A stretch of DNA of 6,014 bases from Candidatus Methanoperedens sp. (lineage in GTDB: Archaea > Halobacteriota > Methanosarcinia > Methanosarcinales > Methanoperedenaceae). The notes beneath the pieces are model-generated. The model saw nothing but the letters and a program-made list of their open reading frames with translations. It was not told the DNA's origin and ran no database searches. This document shows positions 1 to 4,779 of this stretch, in pieces (the first letter of the stretch is position 1; each line of letters opens with the position of its first letter). The stretch lies in assembly GCA_023249275.1 (NCBI GenBank), contig JAHFCV010000079.1, positions 1 through 6,014 of the forward strand, read 5' to 3'. Made by a program: the position numbers and the translations under genes.

Positions 1-195
1 ATGGCTTGCATGTTCTAACTCTACCATCTATGTTAATATGTACCCACGCTTAAAAAAAGTTCGTACTATGGTTTGTCCCAACCGCAGCAGAGCTGCGGGG
101 TATAGTAATCAAAGATTAAGGCGCTAAAATTGGGGCACGGATAAAACTACAAGTGTGAGCGCAATTAGGAAACTGGGTGTGTTTAAAAATCAAAC
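1..195. other. Noncoding region downstream of the DUF2283 gene
   Basis: No convincing gene lies here. The stretch follows the stop codon of the DUF2283 gene in its direction of transcription. It holds a GC-rich nested inverted repeat (64-107) and a run of seven A's on the plus strand (52-58), which reads as seven T's on the minus strand. A minus-strand ATG at 25-27 opens a frame that is still open at the window edge, but only nine codons are visible, so it cannot be judged. Confidence 0.6.
52..107 (-). terminator. Structured element plus T7 tract, putative transcript 3' end
   Basis: A perfect 7-bp stem (82-88 with 92-98, three-base loop) sits inside a second pairing of TACTAT (64-69) with ATAGTA (102-107). 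On the minus strand this is followed five bases later by seven T's (58 down to 52). Archaeal RNA polymerase can terminate at oligo-T tracts, so this is a reasonable end for the DUF2283 transcript. An independent small RNA is the alternative. The pairings and the T tract are seen directly; the function is inferred. Confidence 0.45.
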
Positions 196-414
196 TTATG
201 CAGGAACCTCTGCAACTGGCATATCGATGTTAATTTTGCCAAGAGATGCAACAGACATTCTTTCTGATACGCCTACAACTTCGAATCCATATATTCTACC
301 TTCTTCGTCAAGATCCACAAGGATGCCTTCGTCTATTTTTTTCGTTTTGCTTACCTTGCCCTGCTGAAACTGGATATACAGGCAGTCTGCATCCTTATCG
401 TAACTTATGTTCAT
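196..414 (-). CDS. DUF2283 family protein
   Basis: A 72-residue protein that fits the small DUF2283 family. The N-terminus carries the typical start (Y5, D6, D8, A9, D10, then LYIQF), followed by a V-S-K-T-K-K stretch and an acidic 'EGILVDLDEEGRIYGFEVV' strand pattern. The biochemical role of the family is not established. Members are small single-domain proteins often found in accessory or toxin-antitoxin-like settings. The ATG start is supported by AGAGGA a few bases upstream (417-422) and a TATA box at 446-453, which would give a leader of roughly ten bases. The gene lies 51 bases beyond the PIN-domain gene but appears to be transcribed separately. No toxin partner of its own is visible in the window. 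The family call is fairly sure; any antitoxin role is speculation. Confidence 0.8.
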   Translation of the reverse strand: MNISYDKDADCLYIQFQQGKVSKTKKIDEGILVDLDEEGRIYGFEVVGVSERMSVASLGKINIDMPVAEVPA

Positions 415-445
415 GTTTCCTCTAACCAGTAAACGGTTATTACTG

Positions 446-453
446 TTATATAG
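446..453 (-). promoter_or_regulatory. TATA box of the DUF2283 gene
   Basis: The minus strand reads CTATATAA here. Its centre is about 36 bases before the ATG at 414, so transcription would start near 423 and leave a short leader that still contains the AGAGGA ribosome binding site. The gene can therefore be expressed apart from the PIN-domain pair. Confidence 0.5.
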
Positions 454-465
454 TGATGCGTTGTA

Positions 466-906
466 CTATTTTTTGATCACGTCTTCTGGTGCCAAATAAG
501 GAATCACATCTTCGATATCTCTAAAGTGGGCATCGTAAGCAACGATGTCCTCACAATTGTAAACAACCGCTGAAATTGCATGAGGTATATCCGATGCATC
601 ATTCAGAGAGGAAAACTTTTGCGCGTGGAGTATCCTGTCCTCTCTTTTCAAAAGTGGCGCAAGGATTATCTTTGTTTCCAATATCTTACTTAATGCTTCT
701 TTTCCGAATTCGGAACCTGTTTCAAGGTCGGGAGCATTCTGTATTGCAATTATGAACAATTCATGTAAAGCATAAAAGGATGTGATAGCTTTGATTTCCC
801 CGGCGTTCACCAGTTCAAACAATTTCGATACATGCACATATCGCTCTTTTTCAAGAGACTGGGCAAGCGTATAGACTAAAAGTACTGAAGTATCAAGATA
901 GTGCAT
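466..906 (-). CDS. PIN-domain protein, VapC-like ribonuclease toxin candidate
   Basis: A 146-residue protein with the PIN nuclease layout. The first strand is M-H-Y-L-D-T-S with D5 as the first acidic metal ligand. E49 lies in 'ALHELF', D106 in 'DIPHAISA' (the usual D-x-x-H-A helix), and D125 in 'AYDAHFRDI'. These are the four acidic positions expected for Mg2+-dependent RNA cleavage, so it looks catalytically intact. Length is normal for VapC-type toxins. The ATG start places the first Asp at residue 5 as usual; AGGA lies about eleven bases upstream. The gene overlaps the preceding 60-codon gene by 14 bases, which suggests translational coupling and a toxin-antitoxin pair. The RNA target cannot be read from sequence. 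A housekeeping PIN ribonuclease is less likely given the small overlapping partner. Confidence 0.85.
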   Translation of the reverse strand: MHYLDTSVLLVYTLAQSLEKERYVHVSKLFELVNAGEIKAITSFYALHELFIIAIQNAPDLETGSEFGKEALSKILETKIILAPLLKREDRILHAQKFSSLNDASDIPHAISAVVYNCEDIVAYDAHFRDIEDVIPYLAPEDVIKK

Positions 907-1075
907 GCTTGCTTTCTTCCTGATGTATCGCCTCGATCATGAGTTTGGAGATAAACAATGCAACAGGAGCGACTCCCTGCGCTAACATGAGTTCATAGCT
1001 TTCTTTTTTACCTTTGTGGAGGATTTCATCAAAATTTTTTCCTTCCAGATATCGGCTAAACTCTTTTAAAGGCAC
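893..1075 (-). CDS. Small protein, putative antitoxin partner of the PIN protein
   Basis: A 60-residue protein I cannot assign to a named family. The start is GTG, supported by a strong ribosome binding site, AAGGTGAT, five bases upstream (1081-1088). The TATA box at 1116-1125 gives a leader of about 20 bases, which confirms that this is the first gene of the unit. The protein is charged and mostly helical in appearance: a basic/acidic N-terminal half ('FSRYLEGKNFDEIL') and a more hydrophobic helix around residues 36-49 ('PVALFISKLMIEAI'). I see no clear AbrB-type or ribbon-helix-helix DNA-binding motif. Its end overlaps the PIN gene by 14 bases in another frame, the usual order for an antitoxin before its toxin. 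The antitoxin role rests on position and size only. Confidence 0.65.
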   Translation of the reverse strand: MPLKEFSRYLEGKNFDEILHKGKKESYELMLAQGVAPVALFISKLMIEAIHQEESKHALS

Positions 1076-1080
1076 GGAAT

Positions 1081-1088
1081 ATCACCTT
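1081..1088 (-). promoter_or_regulatory. Ribosome binding site deciding the GTG start
   Basis: The minus strand reads AAGGTGAT, a near-complete match to the archaeal anti-Shine-Dalgarno complement, five bases before the GTG at 1075. It supports GTG as the true start of the putative antitoxin. Confidence 0.7.
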
Positions 1089-1115
1089 ACTGACTAATTT
1101 AAACTATGCATCGAA

Positions 1116-1126
1116 TATATAAAAAG
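1116..1126 (-). promoter_or_regulatory. TATA box of the putative toxin-antitoxin pair
   Basis: The minus strand reads CTTTTTATATA. With the usual spacing of about 25 bases, transcription would begin near 1095, just before the AAGGTGAT ribosome binding site. The T5 run at its upstream edge lies only about 15 bases after the stop codon of the LamG gene, so the same bases could also help end that upstream transcript. Confidence 0.6.
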
Positions 1127-1140
1127 ATGATGGAGAAGTT

Positions 1141-2496
1141 TTACCTTCTCCGAAGCGCCAGAGCCAAAATCATTCCAATGCCAGCGAGAAATACCTCAAA
1201 TCCTGGTGTTTTAGGAATGGGTGTTGCTGTTGGCGGTATTTCCTTTGATGGTCTTTCAACGGTTACAGCGTATGTAAGACTTATTGGCTGAAAAGCATCT
1301 TTATTTCCATCGGGATAATACAATCCTGTGAACTGGAGAGTATGCGAGCCGGTTCTTGCGGATTTATCTGCTTTTATAGCTATTGATATAGTCCGTGACT
1401 TGCCCGGTGGAACACTGAAGGTACCTGCTACCACGCCAGCGCCTGCCGCCTCACCGAAATTTTCGCCTGAAACATGTAAGCCTGCGGGTACACTGACCTG
1501 CGCGTCCACATTCAGCGTAACATCGTTTAAAGACGGGTTATTCATAAACAATTCCACAATCCCATCCTGGTTTTCTTCTATCACATCGTTTACCGGTCTT
1601 AGCGTAACAGACGGACCCACGCGGAATTTTATTGGTGTTGGGGTCGGAGTAGTTAGAGTGGGCGGTACTGTAGTTGGCGGAACAGTGGTTGGTGGTACTG
1701 TGGTTGGTGGTACTGTGGTTGGCGGAACAGTGGTTGGCGGTACTGTAGTCGGTGTGGGGGTAGAAGTTAAAGCATTATACTCGGCTTGGATTTCGCTGGC
1801 TGAAAGAGCGCGGTTGTAGATGCGGACTTCATCGATGATACCGTTGAAAGACGGGTTAGAAGGTTTAAACATGCAGGGATCGCCCACACATCCCCTTCCG
1901 ATCACTAATTGTTGATTATTTTGATAAGGTGTGTATTGAGTGTTCACTGAATTATCAAGAACACCATTAATGTAAATCTTGAGAGCGGTGCGGTCATAGG
2001 TCGCTGCTATGTGGTACCAATTACCAGCAGATATGTTTCTCACGCTTCCTACGCCAAACCATGTCCAGATGTCCGGGCTATAGGAACTGGCACTAACTGT
2101 TCCATTTGGAGAAATATACAACCCATAATTATCCATCCACGATGGTTCGTACCTCTTTGTAAGAATAGTATTCTCAGCTCCATCCTGGTATCTTTTGATC
2201 CATGCTTCCATGGTATATTTCTCCAGGCTTAAGGTTGGAGAGTGCGGAACCACGACCATATCATCCACACCATTAAAACTCAGTGCTTGTCCGCTTATTC
2301 CCTGAACGAAGGTTGCGCCGTTGATAGTGCCATTGTTGCCGCTGCCGCTGGTATCCTGGGCGCTGCCGTCGAAATGCCATTCAGCTACCAATCCACTTAC
2401 AGCCGCGCCCAGCCCCGCCATACCAGCGAACACCAGCGCCGCAATAATAAACAGCGCAAAGGTGCGCGCCACTATCGAGTTTTTTACGTTATTCAT
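1141..2496 (-). CDS. Secreted LamG-domain surface protein with PGF-CTERM anchor
   Basis: A 451-residue exported protein. Residues about 5-34 form a signal peptide with a hydrophobic core, probably cut near A31-G35. Residues about 36-240 are a LamG/concanavalin-like jelly roll: 'LVAEWHFDGSAQDTSG' opens it, 'MEAWIKR' and 'NWYHIAATYD' are core strands, and 'IDEVRIYNRALSASEI' closes it. C203 and C208 could form a disulfide. Residues about 244-288 are a Thr/Pro linker with TTVPP repeats, a likely O-glycosylation region. Residues 289-415 look like a second beta-sandwich. The tail from 430 (TPGFEVF, hydrophobic helix, RRR) matches the PGF-CTERM signal processed by archaeosortase A. N-glycosylation sequons sit at N55, N131 and N154. 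Such domains often bind glycans or proteins; the ligand is unknown. AGGTGG upstream supports the ATG. It has its own promoter. Confidence 0.88.
   Translation of the reverse strand: MNNVKNSIVARTFALFIIAALVFAGMAGLGAAVSGLVAEWHFDGSAQDTSGSGNNGTINGATFVQGISGQALSFNGVDDMVVVPHSPTLSLEKYTMEAWIKRYQDGAENTILTKRYEPSWMDNYGLYISPNGTVSASSYSPDIWTWFGVGSVRNISAGNWYHIAATYDRTALKIYINGVLDNSVNTQYTPYQNNQQLVIGRGCVGDPCMFKPSNPSFNGIIDEVRIYNRALSASEIQAEYNALTSTPTPTTVPPTTVPPTTVPPTTVPPTTVPPTTVPPTLTTPTPTPIKFRVGPSVTLRPVNDVIEENQDGIVELFMNNPSLNDVTLNVDAQVSVPAGLHVSGENFGEAAGAGVVAGTFSVPPGKSRTISIAIKADKSARTGSHTLQFTGLYYPDGNKDAFQPISLTYAVTVERPSKEIPPTATPIPKTPGFEVFLAGIGMILALALRRR
1661..1750. repeat. Six tandem 15-bp repeats encoding TTVPP units
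   Basis: Six contiguous 15-bp units encode the Pro/Thr linker of the LamG protein in frame on the minus strand. Each adds five residues. Three sequence variants occur in the plus-strand order A (1661), B (1676), C (1691), C (1706), B (1721), A' (1736), the last differing from A only in its final base. Units that are identical at this level point to recent expansion by slippage or unequal recombination, so copy number may vary between strains without shifting the frame. Confidence 0.9.
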
Positions 2497-2500
2497 GAAA

Positions 2501-2506
2501 CCACCT
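2501..2506 (-). promoter_or_regulatory. Ribosome binding site of the LamG gene
   Basis: The minus strand reads AGGTGG, four bases before the ATG at 2496. It fixes the start so that the signal peptide begins with a short K-containing N-terminus. Confidence 0.65.
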
Positions 2507-2538
2507 GATTAATTTTGAAAGTTTATTTGCGCGCACAG

Positions 2539-2546
2539 TATATAAA
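2539..2546 (-). promoter_or_regulatory. TATA box of the LamG gene
   Basis: The minus strand reads TTTATATA, a strong archaeal TATA box. Transcription would start about 25 bases on, near 2517, giving a leader of about 20 bases that contains the AGGTGG ribosome binding site. The surface protein is therefore likely its own transcription unit, separate from the ubiA gene. Confidence 0.65.
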
Positions 2547-2671
2547 AGTTGTTTTTTGTTTTCAGCGAAACTTTATTCTCATGCACCAGCGCCGTGATGC
2601 CTCATTTTTCAAACCGAGATGCGTGACTTCGACGCTTTCCGTTTTGCAATGTATCCAGACGAAGAAGTTTC
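2547..2671. other. Intergenic region between ubiA-family and LamG genes
   Basis: No open frame of note lies here. On the minus strand 2583-2600 can fold into a 6-bp stem (GCATCA with TGGTGC, one G-U pair, six-base loop), and the pentamer CTCAT directly repeats on both sides (2578-2582 and 2601-2605). There is no minus-strand T tract after the hairpin, so a terminator for the ubiA transcript is not evident. A plus-strand T-rich run at 2551-2562 has no gene to serve. Confidence 0.5.
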
Positions 2672-3508
2672 CTAACCCCTGAAAACACTTCCTATCACGA
2701 AAGCGAATATGGCAATCAGCATTGCAAATTTAAGCATCTTCCTTGCCATTCTTGCATCTTTGAAGATGACAGATATCGAGCCGATAAACAGTGCATCAGC
2801 TATCGAGACCGCCAGCAAATACCGCCATCCGAACTGGTGAAGGGGATAATATGGCAAAATGCTTATTAAAACTGCCAGAACGATAAAAAATGCAGCTACA
2901 ATGCCTGCATTATTTACACCGAGCTTCATGGGCAGGGTTACCCTGTCTTTATCCCCCTTAACATCCTCGATATCCTTTACAATCTCACGTCCCACAATGG
3001 AGAGGAATACTGCAACTGCGATTATGCCCGTCATCCCGGTTTTACCAACAACAACGCCGCCAAATACGAATGCAAGAGCGGTCTGGGCGCCGATAATCAC
3101 ATTCCCTATGATTTTTTCATGCTTGAATTTCCACTCATAGGCAACCTGGGAGGCAAGCGCGGTTACAACAACCAGCAGCGCCCCGTATCCCACAATGGAA
3201 CTTAAATAAAAAGAGAGGCTCAAAGAAATAGCGAAAAAAAAGATTGAAAAAAAGAGAGCCTGTTCGGGCTTTAGTTTCCCTGAGGGGATGGGTCTTTCGG
3301 GATGGTTTATTTTATCATTTTCGTAATCGAAGTAATCATTTATCGCGTTTCCTGCAAGCCCGAATAAAAACGCAACAGCAAATCCAAGAAAAACAGGAAG
3401 GGCATATACATCTACATCCCTTCCAACTCCTATTAACGCCGATGCGAGCACTGCAAGCCCGATCATCAGGGACGTCAGGGGTCTGCCTAAAGAGATGTAG
3501 GGGTGCAT
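2672..3508 (-). CDS. UbiA-family prenyltransferase, probable digeranylgeranylglyceryl phosphate synthase
   Basis: A 278-residue membrane protein of the UbiA superfamily. The archaeal enzyme adds the second geranylgeranyl chain to geranylgeranylglyceryl phosphate, the second ether-bond step in membrane lipid synthesis. The first aspartate-rich motif is N57-D58-x-x-D61-x-x-x-D65, followed by 'HPERPIPSGKL'. The second is D179-I-E-D182-V-K-G-D186-K-D188. Both bind Mg2+ and the prenyl diphosphate. About eight or nine hydrophobic segments are visible, and length is typical. The first residues (M-H-P-Y, then 'GRPLTSLMIGLAV') fit the usual start. The gene begins 8 bases after rpl40e, with only AGGG near the ATG, so translation is probably coupled. 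Other UbiA branches (heme O, quinone or tetrapyrrole prenylation) are possible, but the archaeal setting and motifs favour the lipid enzyme. Confidence 0.8.
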   Translation of the reverse strand: MHPYISLGRPLTSLMIGLAVLASALIGVGRDVDVYALPVFLGFAVAFLFGLAGNAINDYFDYENDKINHPERPIPSGKLKPEQALFFSIFFFAISLSLSFYLSSIVGYGALLVVVTALASQVAYEWKFKHEKIIGNVIIGAQTALAFVFGGVVVGKTGMTGIIAVAVFLSIVGREIVKDIEDVKGDKDRVTLPMKLGVNNAGIVAAFFIVLAVLISILPYYPLHQFGWRYLLAVSIADALFIGSISVIFKDARMARKMLKFAMLIAIFAFVIGSVFRG

Positions 3509-3516
3509 TTACCCTG

Positions 3517-3666
3517 TTATGTTCCCTTCAATTCCTTTGATTTCATTCTAAGATTGGTATACCCGCATTTCCTGCATCTGGTTGCGCGGACAGAATTTCG
3601 CGCATTGCATTTCATGCATATTTTCATGTGTAAGAGTACTTTTTCCGCTTCTGGAAATCTTGCCAT
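3517..3666 (-). CDS. rpl40e: Large-subunit ribosomal protein L40e
   Basis: A 49-residue protein that is easily missed because it is so short. It begins M-A-R-F-P-E-A-E and carries a C17-x2-C20 ... C31-x2-C34 zinc ribbon with basic residues between and after ('CNARNSVRATRCRKCGYTNL'), which is the whole signature of archaeal L40e. In eukaryotes the equivalent protein is made as a ubiquitin fusion; in archaea it stands alone, as here. It binds rRNA in the large ribosomal subunit. The ATG at 3666 is preceded by GAGGTGA with a short spacer, an excellent ribosome binding site. It lies 41 bases after the DUF2111 gene and 8 bases before the ubiA-family gene, probably in one transcript. Confidence 0.95.
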   Translation of the reverse strand: MARFPEAEKVLLHMKICMKCNARNSVRATRCRKCGYTNLRMKSKELKGT

Positions 3667-3670
3667 AGTT

Positions 3671-3677
3671 CACCTCT
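3671..3677 (-). promoter_or_regulatory. Strong ribosome binding site of rpl40e
   Basis: The minus strand reads AGAGGTG, four bases before the ATG at 3666. A weak TATA-like TTATAG lies at 3691-3696, but a start 25 bases from it would fall after this site, so I read rpl40e as cotranscribed with the genes upstream. Confidence 0.65.
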
Positions 3678-3707
3678 GGTGGTCTGCTTACTATAATGTT
3701 ATCAGAT

Positions 3708-4109
3708 TTAACCCTTTTGTCCCAGAGAGTCTTTCCTTTTTTCCACCTGCCGCACTATCTGCGGATAATTCCCGAACACGGATGCTAAGTCGATGGTGCA
3801 CACCACGTCAACCACACCAACAACAGCTATCGGGTTTCCTTCGCTGTCCTGTAATGGGGCGACTACAACCGGTATTCCTTTGTACGTTCCCCTGTCGGGT
3901 ATTGTATGTATAACGCAATTCTTTCGCAGTGCCTCTTCAAGCACAGGACCTGTATAGTCCATGTCAACAACCTTTCCTTTCTCAAGCCTGACGCCTTTTT
4001 TATTTTTGCTGCGCATCGTGACAGGAAGAGAGAGCAGCTCATGCACCATTTTTGCAAAAGGAAGAATCTCCTCGCTTTTAGAATCGGCAGATAAACACAA
4101 TGCAGACAT
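3708..4109 (-). CDS. DUF2111 family protein
   Basis: A 133-residue protein that I recognise as DUF2111, an archaeal family of unknown function known chiefly from methanogens and relatives. Family-like stretches are 'LPVTMRSKNKKGVRLEKG', 'DYTGPVLEEAL', 'GIPVVVAPLQDSEGNPIAV' and 'VGVVDVVCTIDLASVF'. The alternating beta strands with a D-S-E-G-N turn resemble small ligand-binding sensor folds, but this is only an impression. No membrane segment is present. I chose the ATG at 4109 because GTGAT lies five bases upstream of it. A TTG two codons earlier is also in frame, but the same GTGA would directly abut it. The gene follows the AMMECR1 gene closely and precedes rpl40e. The family call is fairly sure, the role unknown. 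Confidence 0.82.
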   Translation of the reverse strand: MSALCLSADSKSEEILPFAKMVHELLSLPVTMRSKNKKGVRLEKGKVVDMDYTGPVLEEALRKNCVIHTIPDRGTYKGIPVVVAPLQDSEGNPIAVVGVVDVVCTIDLASVFGNYPQIVRQVEKRKDSLGQKG

Positions 4110-4137
4110 TTTCAATCACTTCTTATATCATTAATCA

Positions 4138-4746
4138 TTATTCGCTGCACTTAATATCCTTTTCCCTGACCTCTCCGCACGGTTCAATTTCCTCGAATAT
4201 CTGTCCTTCAAAGGAATATACTTCGGCGCCGGAAAGCCATGAATCGGGCATAAGCCCGGCTTTCATGCATGTCTGGCACAGGAATTCCGTGCAGTCAAAA
4301 CCATGTTCCACTGCAACCTGCGGAAGCAAGAGACCTGAGTGCATGCCAGTGGCGACAATCAGCCCATCCCTTCCGATTACTATCTTGCCCGGTAGGTCTT
4401 TGGGTTTTGCATTAATACGCTTCGGAACCGTAAGTACCGTTACTTCAATAACGAGGTCTTTTATCTCTTCGGGTTTAACAGGATTAAAACGCGGGTCGTC
4501 ACGGGCAGCATTGATTGCGGATACTATTATCGCTTCCCCGAGGGGCAATACAGGATATGGTCTGCCAATGCAGCCACGAAGCTCTTTGCTGTTCTTTTTT
4601 TTGTTCAGGGTAACGAAAACGCCGCGTTTTTCGCCAAACACTTTGGGCAGGTTATCCGGCTGGAGCTTTATATTATTTTTAAGGCATTCTTCAATAGCCT
4701 TTCTGGCAAGGCGGACTGCCAGTTCTCCTTCTGATTTTGTGAGCAT
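4138..4746 (-). CDS. AMMECR1 domain protein
   Basis: A 202-residue single-domain AMMECR1 protein, the family found in archaea and eukaryotes (TIGR00296). The invariant L-R-G-C-I-G motif is at residues 56-61. 'DDPRFNPV' follows at 83-90, then 'GLLLPQVAVEHGFD' at 138-151 and 'EFLCQTCMKAGL' at 154-165, all hallmarks of the family. Length is normal. The molecular function is not settled; C59 in the conserved motif has led to suggestions of an enzymatic or metal-related role. In some proteins the domain is next to or fused with a MEMO domain, but no MEMO gene is visible here. The gene starts 33 bases after scpB ends. It lacks a ribosome binding site and has a TATA box 25 bases before the ATG, so it probably makes a leaderless mRNA independently of scpAB. 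Confidence 0.92.
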   Translation of the reverse strand: MLTKSEGELAVRLARKAIEECLKNNIKLQPDNLPKVFGEKRGVFVTLNKKKNSKELRGCIGRPYPVLPLGEAIIVSAINAARDDPRFNPVKPEEIKDLVIEVTVLTVPKRINAKPKDLPGKIVIGRDGLIVATGMHSGLLLPQVAVEHGFDCTEFLCQTCMKAGLMPDSWLSGAEVYSFEGQIFEEIEPCGEVREKDIKCSE

Positions 4747-4770
4747 GATTATGGATTATCTTTGTTGGGA

Positions 4771-4776
4771 TATAAA
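4771..4776 (-). promoter_or_regulatory. TATA box for a leaderless AMMECR1 transcript
   Basis: The minus strand reads TTTATA (within GAGGTTTATATCC) in the 33-base gap after scpB. The distance of about 25 bases to the ATG at 4746 puts the predicted transcription start at or next to the start codon. No Shine-Dalgarno sequence lies in between, which fits leaderless translation as known in archaea. Confidence 0.55.
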
Positions 4777-4779
4777 CCT

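Noticed and set aside
1..27. Possible start of another minus-strand gene (ATG at 25-27)
   Set aside because: Only nine codons are visible before the window edge, and no convincing ribosome binding site precedes the ATG.
196..906. PIN protein and DUF2283 protein as a two-gene toxin-antitoxin pair
   Set aside because: They are separated by 51 bases, and the DUF2283 gene has its own TATA box. The overlapping 60-residue protein is the better partner for the PIN protein.
1661..1750. CRISPR-like array
   Set aside because: The units are contiguous without spacers and encode an in-frame Pro/Thr linker.
1328..1819. A 163-codon plus-strand open frame with a GGTVV repeat
   Set aside because: It is the mirror of the 15-bp repeats of the LamG gene; the minus-strand frame has a signal peptide, LamG motifs and a PGF-CTERM tail.
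3503..3913. A 136-codon plus-strand open frame spanning the rpl40e region
   Set aside because: It runs opposite rpl40e and DUF2111, both of which have recognisable products and upstream ribosome binding sites.
3863..4057. A 64-codon minus-strand frame inside the DUF2111 gene
   Set aside because: It is a shifted frame of a recognised gene with no motif of its own.
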